Both the position numbers and the translations under genes were made by a program. 63,618 nucleotides of DNA, from the NCBI GenBank assembly GCA_040905025.1, contig JBBDSJ010000006.1, positions 1-63,618 on the forward strand, in the 5' to 3' direction. This stretch comes from JBBDSJ01 sp040905025. GTDB taxonomy: Bacteria; Pseudomonadota; Gammaproteobacteria; Methylohalomonadales; Methylohalomonadaceae. This document shows, in pieces, positions 49,725 to 59,184 of the stretch. The notes beneath the pieces are model-generated. The model was not told the origin of the DNA and did no database searches. It saw only the letters and a list, made by a program, of their open reading frames with translations. Each line of letters begins with the position of its first letter. Within the stretch, counting starts at the first letter, position 1.

Positions 49725-49824
49725 CCGGCAAAATACACAATTAACATTCATAGAATCAAGATTGCTTCACAGACATGGCAACTCCTGATCACACCACCAC
49801 CATTTGCAAGCACAGACAGAACCC

Positions 49825-51609
49825 ATGAATAACCAGAATCTGACCCCTGTTATCAGTGTCGTCCTGCTATTGACTGCCTGCTCCGCAGATCAGTCCACCG
49901 CCCCGCCTGACACTGACTGGCCCCTGTATGGCGGTAACTACGCCAATCAACGCTACAGTGAGCTTGACCAGATCAATCGCGCTAATATCGCCGGGCTCGA
50001 ACTTGCCTGGCGTTACAAAACCGGTATCAAGGCGACCTTCCAGACCAATCCACTGGTACAGGACGGCGTGATGTATATCACCACACCACGCAACCATATC
50101 ATCGCACTTGACGCGGTGGCAGGTACACAAATCTGGCGTTATGAACATCAGCACCGTGATTACACCTCTTGTTGCGGACCGGCAAATCGTGGCACCGCCA
50201 TTAGCCAGGGCAAGATCATCATGGGGACTACCGACGCGCGCCTGATTGCGCTGGATAGCAAATCCGGCGCTGTAGCCTGGGACATTCCCGTCACCGATTC
50301 CGGCAATGATGATCAACAGGATTTGACTGCCATCATGCAAATGGCTGAACTCGAAGGCGCGGAATTGACCGGTGCTTCTGGCTACACCGCCAATATGGCG
50401 CCACAGGTGTTTGCCGGCCTTGTTTTTGTGGGTATCTCCGGCGCCGGCTATGGTTTGCATCTCGAGCAAACCAGCGCCGGCAAAACAGCACTAACGGTCG
50501 GCGATTTTGCCGACAGTGGTGATGGTCTGCGCGGTTTTATTGTCGCTTACGATGTGAACAGTGGCGAGGAAGTCTGGCGCTGGCACACCATCCCGGAAAC
50601 CGGCTGGGAAGGTGAATGGCGCCAGCACACAGCCTATGGTGTTGAACTGCAGCGTGATATTGACGCCGAACAGGCGAGTCTTGCAGAAAACAGCGAAAGC
50701 TGGCGCATCGGCGGCGCTTCCGTGTTCACCACCCCCGCCATCGATCCGGAACTCGGACTGATCTATCTCGGCACCGGTAATCCGTCGCCACAAATGGAAG
50801 ACAGCAGCCGTCCGGGTGACAATCTCGACAGCGTCAGTCTGGTCGCCCTGGATGCGCGTACTGGCGAAAAAGTCTGGGCCTATCAGCAAGTACCGCATGA
50901 TCGCTGGGGCTACGATGTCGCCAGTCCACCGGTGCTGCTGGATGTTGAGTACAAGGGCAAAACGGTTGCCGCCGTCGCGCAGGCCAGTAAACTCGGCTGG
51001 CTGTTCGTCCATGACCGGCGCAACGGTGAACTGCTGTTTTTATCCGAGCCGTTTGTGCCGCAGGAAAATCTGTTTGCCAAACCGACCCCGGACGGCGTGC
51101 GCATTGCACCCGGTACGCTCGGCGCAGTGTCGTGGACCCCGGTGGCAGTCGATCCGGCCAACCATGCCATCTATATCCCCGGCATGCATCAGGCTGCAAA
51201 CTTCTACAGCCGTGAACTGGAAACCGTTGCCGGCCAACGCAACTACTCATTTTTTCAACAGGCCGATGAAGCTGACTGGGGATTATTGACCGCGATTGAT
51301 ACCAATACCGGCAAGATACTGTGGCAACAGCAAATGCCGGAACCCATGGTTGGCGGTGCACTCGCGACCGCCGGTGAACTGCTCTTCAGTGGTGAAGGCA
51401 ATGGCCGCTTTAATGCATTCGACAGCCATAACGGCAAACGGCTATGGCATTATCAGGCCAATGCCGGTGTTAACGCGCCACCCATCAGCTACAGTATTAA
51501 CGGCAGGCAATACATTGCCGTGGCCGCTGGCGGGAACAGTCTGTTTGGATACGAAACCGGCGATGAAGTACTGGTGTTTGCGTTGCCGGATCAGGGCTCC
51601 GCTGATTAA
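49825..51609 (+). CDS. PQQ-type quinoprotein dehydrogenase, lipoprotein
   Basis: A 594-residue eight-bladed quinoprotein. The signal ends in a lipobox (LLLTACS), so it is probably anchored to a membrane facing the periplasm. PQQ-family features: WPLYGGNYANQRYSELDQIN, the vicinal Cys pair in YTSCCGPANRGTA, LGTGNPSPQ and the C-terminal GGALATAGELLFSGEGNGRF. In the active-site motif, normally WDYD or WDxA, it reads HDRWGYDVASPP: Gly362 stands where the catalytic Asp should be, while Asp364 keeps the place of the lanthanide-binding Asp. The substrate is unknown. It is separate from the xox locus and has no cytochrome domain. Confidence 0.85.
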   Translation: MNNQNLTPVISVVLLLTACSADQSTAPPDTDWPLYGGNYANQRYSELDQINRANIAGLELAWRYKTGIKATFQTNPLVQDGVMYITTPRNHIIALDAVAGTQIWRYEHQHRDYTSCCGPANRGTAISQGKIIMGTTDARLIALDSKSGAVAWDIPVTDSGNDDQQDLTAIMQMAELEGAELTGASGYTANMAPQVFAGLVFVGISGAGYGLHLEQTSAGKTALTVGDFADSGDGLRGFIVAYDVNSGEEVWRWHTIPETGWEGEWRQHTAYGVELQRDIDAEQASLAENSESWRIGGASVFTTPAIDPELGLIYLGTGNPSPQMEDSSRPGDNLDSVSLVALDARTGEKVWAYQQVPHDRWGYDVASPPVLLDVEYKGKTVAAVAQASKLGWLFVHDRRNGELLFLSEPFVPQENLFAKPTPDGVRIAPGTLGAVSWTPVAVDPANHAIYIPGMHQAANFYSRELETVAGQRNYSFFQQADEADWGLLTAIDTNTGKILWQQQMPEPMVGGALATAGELLFSGEGNGRFNAFDSHNGKRLWHYQANAGVNAPPISYSINGRQYIAVAAGGNSLFGYETGDEVLVFALPDQGSAD

Positions 51610-51639
51610 GTCAGCGCATTTCGGGATATAGCAACAACC

Positions 51640-52095
51640 TCATTGAGCTTTTGCATGCTTTACCACAAATTTGTCCAGTTGATCGGCAAAGGCTTTGCGA
51701 TCCGTCTGACTCAGCGCTGGCGGACCGCCTGTGTGGATGCCAGAGCCACGCAGGGTGTCCATGAAATCACGCATGGTCAGCCGCGCTTTAATACTGTTGG
51801 CTGAATACATCTCGCCACGCGGATTCAATGCATGCGCGCCCTTCTCAATCACTTCGGCAGCCAGAGGAATATCCGCCGTAATCACCAAATCACCGGCAAT
51901 CACGCGTTTTACAATTTCATTGTCAGCCACATCAAAACCCGGTGCGACTTTCAGGGCGGTAATTAGCGCCGATGGCGGCACACGCACCGGTTGATTGGCC
52001 ACCAGCGTCATCTGTATATTCGCGCGTTGCGCGGCACGGAACAGAATCTCCTTGACAACTGCCGGACAGGCATCGGCATCGACCCAGATTTTCAT
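51640..52095 (-). CDS. YaiI/YqxD family protein (UPF0178)
   Basis: A 151-residue conserved protein beginning MKIWVDADACPAVVKEILFR, with VKRVIAGDLVITADIPLAAE and HALNPRGEMYSANSI. The fold is NYN/PIN-like, suggesting a nuclease, but the function is not established. Start at 52095 fits the family; an upstream ATG would run into the preceding DUF3565 gene. Confidence 0.88.
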   Translation of the reverse strand: MKIWVDADACPAVVKEILFRAAQRANIQMTLVANQPVRVPPSALITALKVAPGFDVADNEIVKRVIAGDLVITADIPLAAEVIEKGAHALNPRGEMYSANSIKARLTMRDFMDTLRGSGIHTGGPPALSQTDRKAFADQLDKFVVKHAKAQ

Positions 52096-52105
52096 TCCCG
52101 GTTTC

Positions 52106-52294
52106 TCATTCTGGATCACACAATTTGCAGTTCAACATCTGCCCGAGCACTTGTGCACGTCCGGCTTCTGTCACCACCCAGGGCCGGTTAATCCAGGGCG
52201 GATTATGCCGTACATGCTGATTATGTCCGCACTCAAGCTCGGCGACCCAGTGGCGCTCGTCATCCTGATGGAAACCGGTAATTTTTCTTTTCAT
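52106..52294 (-). CDS. DUF3565 domain protein
   Basis: A 62-residue protein beginning MKRKITGFHQDDERHWVAEL, with CGHNQHVRHNPPW and a C-terminal LNCKLCDPE. The Cys-His and Cys-x-x-Cys pattern suggests a small zinc-binding protein. This is the DUF3565 family of unknown function. The start is chosen from the family length; the ribosome site is weak. Confidence 0.75.
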   Translation of the reverse strand: MKRKITGFHQDDERHWVAELECGHNQHVRHNPPWINRPWVVTEAGRAQVLGQMLNCKLCDPE

Positions 52295-52409
52295 GACGGC
52301 AAGCATAACAGCCAAACGGATCTCTTGTGCCCGCGTCACAGTGCCTCCGGAGCAGATACCAAATGAATAATATTGGCCGGATTCGATAACCAGAAGCCCC
52401 TGAATAAAA

Positions 52410-52441
52410 AAAATCCGGTGACCGAAACGATCACCGGATTT
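52410..52441 (-). terminator. Terminator downstream of pnp
   Basis: AAATCCGGTGA (52411-52421) pairs with TCACCGGATTT (52431-52441), followed on the minus strand by a long T-run. It ends the rimP-to-pnp transcript about 105 bp after the pnp stop. Confidence 0.88.
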
Positions 52442-52547
52442 TGATCTCATTTTACGCCTCGTCAAGCAATCTCTGTGCTTAACTGATCGGCATTAGGCTT
52501 GACGCGCCTTTTGATTTTTTCTGCTTTTGCCAAGCTACTATCCCGTA

Positions 52548-54647
52548 TCAGGCGGCGGATTCACCTGCATCGACGGCTTTCATACTGAGCCGGACACGAC
52601 CCTGCTTGTCGACTTCCAGCACCTTGACCTTGACCATCTGGCCTTCGCTGAGCTTGTCGCTGACCTGCTCAACGCGTTCTTCACAAATTTGTGAAATATG
52701 CACGAGACCATCCTTGCCTGGCAGGATATTCACAAACGCGCCAAAGTCCATCAGTTTGGCTACCCGGCCTTCATAGATTTTGCCAACTTCTATATCGGCA
52801 GTGATCTGTTCAATACGGTGTCGGGCCTCTTCACCGGCGGCCTTGTCAACCGAAGCAATCTTCACGGTACCATCGTCATCAATATCAATGGATGCGCCAG
52901 TCTCTTCTGTGAGAGCACGGATTGTGGCGCCCCCCTTGCCGATGACATCGCGGATTTTTTCCGGATTGATCTTGATGGTAATGATACGCGGCGCAAATTC
53001 GGACATGTCCTTGCGCGGTTCGGACAGCACTTCATTCATCTTGCCAAGAATATGCAGGCGACCTTCTTTGGCCTGGGTCAGAGCCACTTCCATGATTTCT
53101 TTGGTAATACCATCAATCTTGATATCCATCTGCAGCGCAGTAATACCATCATTGCTGCCGGCCACCTTGAAATCCATATCACCGAGGTGATCTTCGTCAC
53201 CCATGATGTCGGATAATACCGTGAACTTGTCGCCTTCCTTGATGAGCCCCATGGCAATACCGGCAACCGGCGCTTTCAGCGTCACACCGGCGTCCATCAA
53301 TGCCAGACTGGAACCACATACGCTGGCCATGGAACTGGAGCCGTTGGACTCGGTGATTTCCGACACCACACGAATGACATAAGGGAATTCATCCATATTC
53401 GGCATAACACCAACGACGCCACGCTTGGCCAGACGGCCATGGCCGATTTCACGGCGTTTCGGCGTACCGACGCGACCGGTTTCACCTACACAGTATGGCG
53501 GGAAGTTGTAATGGAACATGAATGCTTCACGACGTTCGCCTTCCAGCGCATCAATAATCTGGGCATCACGACCGGTACCCAGCGCGGCCACGACCAGTGC
53601 CTGGGTTTCGCCACGGGTAAACAGCGCTGAGCCATGCACGCGCGGTAACACGCCCACTTCAATACTGATATCGCGAATGGTTTTGGTATCACGGCCGTCA
53701 ATGCGCGGATTGCCTTCAAGCACGCTGTTGCGTACCAGACGTGATTCAAGTTCTTCAAATGCACCCTTGACCTGACTGACCGTCCACTGCGGCTCGTCAA
53801 TTTCGGTCAAAGCGGCAACTACGGCCTTGCGGATTTCACCAAGTTTTTCCTTGCGTGCCAGCTTGTCACGAATGCCGTAAGCGGCGGCGACATCAGCCGC
53901 GCAACGCCGATCGATTTCCTGTTCCAGCGCTGCGTCTTTCGCCGGTGCCTGCCAGTCCCACGGCTGAACACCGGCCTCTTTAACCAGTGCGCGGATATTC
54001 TCAATGACCGTACGGCCATGTTCATGACCAAACATCACCGCGCCGAGCATGACTTCTTCGCTTAACTGTCTGGCTTCCGATTCCACCATCAGCACTGAGG
54101 TGTCAGTACCGGCAATGACCAGATCAAGTTCGGAATCATCCAGTTGGTCAAAGCTCGGGTTCAGAATATATTCGCCGTTTTTGTAGCCGACACGTGCAGC
54201 GCCAATCGGGCCGTTAAACGGCAAGCCGGCGACAGCAACGGCGGCAGAAGCGCCAATCAACGCAGGAATATCCGGATCAACCTGCGGATCCAGGGACATA
54301 ACGGTAGCGACAATCTGGACTTCATTGGTAAAGGCTTCATGGAACAGCGGGCGCAACGGGCGGTCAATCAGGCGGCAGGTCAGCGTTTCTTTCTCACTCG
54401 GCCGGCCTTCGCGTTTGAAAAAGCCTCCCGGAATCCGGCCTGCAGCATAGGTTTTTTCCTGATAATCAATGGTCATGGGAAAGAAATCCTTGTTTGGATC
54501 GGCTTCTTTCGCCGCAACACAGGTGACCAGGACGACGGTATCGCCCATGCTGACCATGACGGCACCATTTGCCTGACGGGCTATGCGCCCGGTTTCGAGG
54601 ACAACCTTGTGGCTGCCATATTGAAATTCCTTGCGGGCACTATTCAT
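52548..54647 (-). CDS. pnp: Polyribonucleotide nucleotidyltransferase (PNPase)
   Basis: 3'-5' phosphorolytic exoribonuclease of the degradosome. The 699-residue protein has two RNase PH domains (TGRIARQANGAVMVSMGDTV; GSALFTRGETQALVVAALGT), the KH domain with DVIGKGGATIRALTEETG near residue 565 and the C-terminal S1 domain GKIYEGRVAKLMDFGAFVNI. Full length. It follows rpsO and a large hairpin that probably serves in its autoregulation. Confidence 0.97.
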   Translation of the reverse strand: MNSARKEFQYGSHKVVLETGRIARQANGAVMVSMGDTVVLVTCVAAKEADPNKDFFPMTIDYQEKTYAAGRIPGGFFKREGRPSEKETLTCRLIDRPLRPLFHEAFTNEVQIVATVMSLDPQVDPDIPALIGASAAVAVAGLPFNGPIGAARVGYKNGEYILNPSFDQLDDSELDLVIAGTDTSVLMVESEARQLSEEVMLGAVMFGHEHGRTVIENIRALVKEAGVQPWDWQAPAKDAALEQEIDRRCAADVAAAYGIRDKLARKEKLGEIRKAVVAALTEIDEPQWTVSQVKGAFEELESRLVRNSVLEGNPRIDGRDTKTIRDISIEVGVLPRVHGSALFTRGETQALVVAALGTGRDAQIIDALEGERREAFMFHYNFPPYCVGETGRVGTPKRREIGHGRLAKRGVVGVMPNMDEFPYVIRVVSEITESNGSSSMASVCGSSLALMDAGVTLKAPVAGIAMGLIKEGDKFTVLSDIMGDEDHLGDMDFKVAGSNDGITALQMDIKIDGITKEIMEVALTQAKEGRLHILGKMNEVLSEPRKDMSEFAPRIITIKINPEKIRDVIGKGGATIRALTEETGASIDIDDDGTVKIASVDKAAGEEARHRIEQITADIEVGKIYEGRVAKLMDFGAFVNILPGKDGLVHISQICEERVEQVSDKLSEGQMVKVKVLEVDKQGRVRLSMKAVDAGESAA

Positions 54648-54695
54648 AAATCACTCTCATCAACGGGTTTTAGTAGGCAAACGGAAGGTACAACA

Positions 54696-54725
54696 CACGG
54701 TTGCTGCCGGGCGGCGGCAACCGTG
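54696..54725 (-). promoter_or_regulatory. Hairpin between rpsO and pnp
   Basis: CACGGTTGC (54696-54704) pairs with GCAACCGTG (54717-54725), extended inside by TGCC/GGCG around GGGC. It lies in the pnp leader. In enteric bacteria a hairpin here is cut by RNase III and then destabilised by PNPase, giving autoregulation; a similar role is likely. Confidence 0.6.
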
Positions 54726-54736
54726 CAACAGCATTC

Positions 54737-55006
54737 TTATTTACGCAGGCCAAGACGGCCAATCAGATCGCGGTAACGATTAATATCGGTATTTCGCAGA
54801 TATTCCAGCAGCTTACGGCGCTTGCTGACCATGCGCAGCAGGCCCTGGCGGGAATGATGATCTTTCTTGTGAGTCTTGAAGTGATCGGAAAGATCGGTAA
54901 TCCGTGCAGATAACAGCGCTACCTGGACTTCGGGCGAGCCGGTATCGTTGGCTTCGCGCTGGTATTCCTTCAAAATCTCAGCTTTGTTTTGCTGATCCAG
55001 AGACAT
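54737..55006 (-). CDS. rpsO: 30S ribosomal protein S15
   Basis: An 89-residue ribosomal protein starting MSLDQQNKAEILKEYQREAN, with TGSPEVQVALLSARITDLSD, HHSRQGLLRMVSKRRKLLEY and NRYRDLIGRLGLRK. Start at 55006 matches the family; two further codons upstream are in frame. Between truB and pnp as usual. Confidence 0.97.
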   Translation of the reverse strand: MSLDQQNKAEILKEYQREANDTGSPEVQVALLSARITDLSDHFKTHKKDHHSRQGLLRMVSKRRKLLEYLRNTDINRYRDLIGRLGLRK

Positions 55007-55148
55007 GTACATTTATCCTCAAGTATTCTTTTAACAACTGCCTGAGCCGGGCTGAACAGTCAGCACCAGCCTTTAAAGGCGCGTATTGTAACTGCCGACC
55101 CGCATTACGACAAGGCAAACATTGGCCTGAAACGGTATTGCGGCCGCA

Positions 55149-56072
55149 TTAATGGCGTATGTTCAGTAATCGTTTCGGGCCGATGCGGCCATCGTCCAGA
55201 ACTTCGCCCACGGCAAAAAAATGCTGATGACTGTCATACAGTCGCACCAGACCACTGGTCGGTGCTTTCGGTACCACAACCGCCTGACCCTGCAGCAGAA
55301 ATTGCACCAGACTTGCGGTCAGATACAGTGCCGGCCACTGTTGCAGGGCACTATCGAGCGGCAGCAATGTGGCATTCAGTGCCGCCATACCGCCGGTTTC
55401 CAGCAATGACTGCAATTCTTCAATAGTGTGCATCTGTCCGACCACAAACGGCCCGGCACCGAGCCGTCGCAGCGACTCGACATGGGCGCCACAGCCCAGG
55501 ACTGCGCCTATTTCTTCTGCCAGCGTGCGGATGTATGTGCCTTTACTGCAACGCACCTCGATATCCAGATACGTATCACCCTGTTCGTTCAATGTCAGCA
55601 CATGAATCGTAACCGGACGCGGCGCACGTTCAACCTCGATACCGGCACGCGCGAGTTCATGCAAACGTTTACCCTGATGCTTGAGTGCCGAGTGCATCGG
55701 CGGTGTTTGCATAATGGGCCCGCGGAACCGGGCCAGGGCTGCTTCTATTTGTCCGGCTGACAGTGCCGGCACCATTTGTTCGTCAAGCGTTTCACCGGCC
55801 GCATCGCCGGTCGTTGTCACCCGTCCCAGCCGGCAACGTGCCTGATAATGCTTATCGGCGTCGAGCAGATAACCGGAGAGTTTGGTGGCTTCACCGAAAC
55901 AAATAGGCAACAGTCCGGTCGCGGGCTGATCCAGGCTGCCGGTATGGCCGGCCTTGCGTGCATCAAACAGGCGTTTGAGCTGCTGCAATGCGCCGTTGGA
56001 GGTAATACCGGCAGGTTTATCAAACACCAGTATGCCGTGAAGATCGCGCCCACGGCGCTGCTGTCGGCCCAT
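55149..56072 (-). CDS. truB: tRNA pseudouridine-55 synthase
   Basis: Makes pseudouridine 55 in the T loop of tRNAs. The 307-residue protein has GILVFDKPAGITSNGALQQL, KAGHTGSLDQPATGLLPICF with the catalytic Asp in the family GTLDP-type box (here GSLDQ), and VRCSKGTYIRTLAEEIG. Note that the usual Pro after the catalytic Asp is Gln. C-terminal PUA-like segment. Between rbfA and rpsO. Confidence 0.95.
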   Translation of the reverse strand: MGRQQRRGRDLHGILVFDKPAGITSNGALQQLKRLFDARKAGHTGSLDQPATGLLPICFGEATKLSGYLLDADKHYQARCRLGRVTTTGDAAGETLDEQMVPALSAGQIEAALARFRGPIMQTPPMHSALKHQGKRLHELARAGIEVERAPRPVTIHVLTLNEQGDTYLDIEVRCSKGTYIRTLAEEIGAVLGCGAHVESLRRLGAGPFVVGQMHTIEELQSLLETGGMAALNATLLPLDSALQQWPALYLTASLVQFLLQGQAVVVPKAPTSGLVRLYDSHQHFFAVGEVLDDGRIGPKRLLNIRH

Positions 56073-56096
56073 AGCTGAATTTAATCCTTATCGGGC

Positions 56097-56537
56097 TTAT
56101 GACGTGGTGGAGTCGTCGTCATCGGCAGACTTGTCTGCGGCTGATGATATATCAGGATCTGATGTACGCCCGGCACGTTCCGCCTGCAAGGAGTCAATCA
56201 AACCGGCGATCCGGTTGCCACGTTCGAGGGCTTCGTCATAAACGAATTTCAGACGTGGCACGATACGGGTCATGAGCTCTTGTGCGAGTTCATGACGGAA
56301 GTGACCGGCGTCTTCGTTCAGGCTTTTGACCAGCAGTTTGCGCTGCTCGACCGGTTCAAGTGAAGTGATGAATATCTTTGCGTAACTGAGATCCGGACTC
56401 AAATCCACTTTTGACACAGTAACAAGTGCTGCCGCCTGCGGGTTATCTTCCATACGGAAATCACGCTGGATAAGCACCGCCAGTTCACGCTGAATCAAAT
56501 CACCGACGCGGCGGTTACGGCCGAATTCTCTGGGCAT
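56097..56537 (-). CDS. rbfA: 30S ribosome-binding factor A
   Basis: A 146-residue KH-fold factor for 16S rRNA 5'-end maturation and cold growth. Motifs: RVGDLIQRELAVLIQRDFR, KVDLSPDLSYAKIFI, and LMTRIVPRLKFVYDEALERG. The C-terminal tail is Asp/Ser rich. Between infB and truB. Confidence 0.95.
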   Translation of the reverse strand: MPREFGRNRRVGDLIQRELAVLIQRDFRMEDNPQAAALVTVSKVDLSPDLSYAKIFITSLEPVEQRKLLVKSLNEDAGHFRHELAQELMTRIVPRLKFVYDEALERGNRIAGLIDSLQAERAGRTSDPDISSAADKSADDDDSTTS

Positions 56538-56628
56538 TCTTTAATTTATCCGCCATTGGCACACCAGAAAATCCGGAATGCTGAAGTATTTGCGTTAATT
56601 TGCGTGTCTTCGCGGACTGATTTTTTTC

Positions 56629-59184
56629 TTACAGACTACGATTAACAGTGATGCGTTCAAACACTTCAATCTGATCACCTTCCTTGACTTCATAGTCTTT
56701 CACACCAATACCGCATTCGGTGCCGGCCTGGACTTCCTTGACATCATCCTTGACACGGCGCAGTGATTCGAGCTGGCCTTCATAAACAACTACGTTATCG
56801 CGCAAAACCCGGATAGGGTTGTCGCGCTTGACAGCACCTTCGATCACAATACAGCCGGCAATGTCACCAAACTTCTTCGAACGAAATACCTGTTTGACTT
56901 CAGCGATGCCGACAATCTGTTCACGCACTTCCGGCGCAAGCATGCCGGCAAGCGCGCTCTTGACGTCATCAATCACATCATAGATCACACTGTAATAGCG
57001 CAGATCAATACCTTCTTCCTCTACACGTTTACGGGCGGAGGCATCGGCGCGCACATTAAAGCCGACCAGCAGGGCATTCGAGGCCACAGCCAGATTGATA
57101 TCGGTTTCAGTAATACCACCGACACCATTGTGGACGACATTCACATTCACTTCATCATTCGACAATTTTTCGAGTGAATCGGCCAGCGCTTCTGCCGAAC
57201 CCTGTACGTCCGCCTTGATCAACAGATTCAGGCTGACCGTCTCACCTTCACCCATCTGGGTGAGCATGTCCTGCAATTTGTTCGCCTGCTGTTTTGCCAG
57301 TTTCACTTCACGGAACTTGCCCTGGCGGAACAATGCAATTTCACGTGCTTTCTTTTCATCGCTGACGACAATCATCTCATCACCCGCCCGTGGAGTACCT
57401 GACAGTCCCAGCACTTCCACTGGTGTGGATGGACCGGCGCTGTCGATATCGTTGCCCTGGTCATTCAGCATTGCACGCACCCGGCCGTATTCATGGCCGC
57501 TGACCACAATATCGCCCTTGCGCAGCGTGCCGCTTTGAATCAGCACTGTGGCTACCGGTCCACGGCCACGATCCAGGCGCGATTCAACTACAGCACCACT
57601 GGCCGGGCCATCTGCGACAGCCCTGAGTTCCAGTAGCTCGGCCTGCAACAGGATTGATTCGAGCAACCCGTCGACATTGGTACCTTTAAGAGCCGAGATA
57701 TAAACAAACTGTGTGTCGCCGCCCCATTCTTCTGAAATCACGTCGAGTTTACTGAGTTCCTGCTTGACCCGGTCGAGATCGGCGTTGTCCTTGTCGATCT
57801 TGTTGACGGCCACAATCATCGGCACATTGCCGGCCTTGGCATGCTGTATCGCTTCTTCGGTCTGCGGCATCACGCCATCATCGGCAGCTACTACCAGTAC
57901 CACGATATCGGTCACCTTGGCACCACGCGCACGCATGGCGGTAAATGCCTCATGACCCGGCGTATCAAGGAACGTCATGGTGCCGCGGTCAATCGTGACG
58001 CTGTAGGCACCAATGTGCTGGGTAATGCCACCGGACTCGCCCGCGGCCACTTTGGTGCGGCGGATGTAATCCAGTAATGAAGTTTTACCGTGGTCGACAT
58101 GACCCATGATCGTGATGACCGGTGCACGCGGCAGTTGCTCGCCCTGTTGGGACTGCTGCATGACCTCTTCTTCCAGCGCGTTCTCTTTGAGTAATTTTGC
58201 CTTGTGGCCCATTTCCTCGACAATCAGTGCTGCTGTTTCCTGGTCTATGGTCTGATTGATCGTGGCCATTGTGCCGAGTGACATCATCATCTTGATCACT
58301 TCGGTAGCCTTGATAGACATACGCGCAGCCAGTTCAGCCACCGTTATGCTTTCCGGGATGTTTACTTCACGCACGATCGGTGCGGTCGGTTTTTCAAACT
58401 GGTGCTGACTGACTACGGTGCCACGGTTACCGCTTGGCTTGCCACGCGGCTTTTTCCGGCGACGACCGGATTTGTCGGTTGCAACATGTAATTCCTGGCG
58501 TCCGGATTTACCCTTGTCCTTATCACGGCCACGGCGGTCACGATTGTCATCATCACGGCCACGACCGGGAGCAGCTTTATCCGGTTTGGCTGCCGCCGGC
58601 TCAGCGGTTGCAGGGGCAGCCTCGGCTACTGCCGGTTCGGCTGTCGGCTGCTCTGCTAATTCTTTTAGTGCCTGTTTTTCAGCGGCCACATCCGCCTCGG
58701 CTTTGGCTTCAGCCTGGACCTCGGCTTCGGCCTTGTCGCGCAGTTCCTGCTCGGCACGCGCGGTCGCTTCAACTTCGGCGCGGGCAGCAGCTTCAATAGC
58801 TGCGCGTGCATCAGCTTCAGCCTTTTCGCGTTGCTCTTCTTCTTCAATCAGGCTGCTGCGCTTAACGTAGGTACGCTTTTTTCGAAACTCCACGTTGACG
58901 GTTTTTGAGCGCGGCTTGCTGTTCCGGCTGGCTCCGGGCCCAGCCACGGGCACCTTGATTTCACTGACCGTTTTCCGCTTCAGTGTAATCTTGCGCGGTT
59001 CCAGATCGTCAACGTCCTTGCCGTGTTTTTTACGCAGATAACCGAGCAGTTGCGCCTTTTCGGCGTCACTGATCATGCCGTCGGCAGACTTGGACGCGAT
59101 GCCGGCCTCGTTCAGCTGCTCTAGCAGCCGCTCGACCGGGACACCGACGACGTCAGCAAACTGGCTGACAGTAACTTCAGGCAT
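56629..59184 (-). CDS. infB: Translation initiation factor IF-2
   Basis: GTPase that brings initiator tRNA to the 30S subunit. 851 residues from the start at 59184 (MPEVTVSQFADVVGVPVERL), which overlaps the nusA stop by eight bases. An N-terminal IF2_N domain is followed by a long charged Ala/Glu/Lys region and a second IF2_N (TVAELAARMSIKATEVIKMM). The G domain has GHVDHGKTSLLDYI, DTPGHEAFTAMRARG and NKIDKDNADLDRV. Domains II-IV follow with the C-terminal fMet-tRNA-binding part. Typical gammaproteobacterial length. Confidence 0.97.
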   Translation of the reverse strand: MPEVTVSQFADVVGVPVERLLEQLNEAGIASKSADGMISDAEKAQLLGYLRKKHGKDVDDLEPRKITLKRKTVSEIKVPVAGPGASRNSKPRSKTVNVEFRKKRTYVKRSSLIEEEEQREKAEADARAAIEAAARAEVEATARAEQELRDKAEAEVQAEAKAEADVAAEKQALKELAEQPTAEPAVAEAAPATAEPAAAKPDKAAPGRGRDDDNRDRRGRDKDKGKSGRQELHVATDKSGRRRKKPRGKPSGNRGTVVSQHQFEKPTAPIVREVNIPESITVAELAARMSIKATEVIKMMMSLGTMATINQTIDQETAALIVEEMGHKAKLLKENALEEEVMQQSQQGEQLPRAPVITIMGHVDHGKTSLLDYIRRTKVAAGESGGITQHIGAYSVTIDRGTMTFLDTPGHEAFTAMRARGAKVTDIVVLVVAADDGVMPQTEEAIQHAKAGNVPMIVAVNKIDKDNADLDRVKQELSKLDVISEEWGGDTQFVYISALKGTNVDGLLESILLQAELLELRAVADGPASGAVVESRLDRGRGPVATVLIQSGTLRKGDIVVSGHEYGRVRAMLNDQGNDIDSAGPSTPVEVLGLSGTPRAGDEMIVVSDEKKAREIALFRQGKFREVKLAKQQANKLQDMLTQMGEGETVSLNLLIKADVQGSAEALADSLEKLSNDEVNVNVVHNGVGGITETDINLAVASNALLVGFNVRADASARKRVEEEGIDLRYYSVIYDVIDDVKSALAGMLAPEVREQIVGIAEVKQVFRSKKFGDIAGCIVIEGAVKRDNPIRVLRDNVVVYEGQLESLRRVKDDVKEVQAGTECGIGVKDYEVKEGDQIEVFERITVNRSL

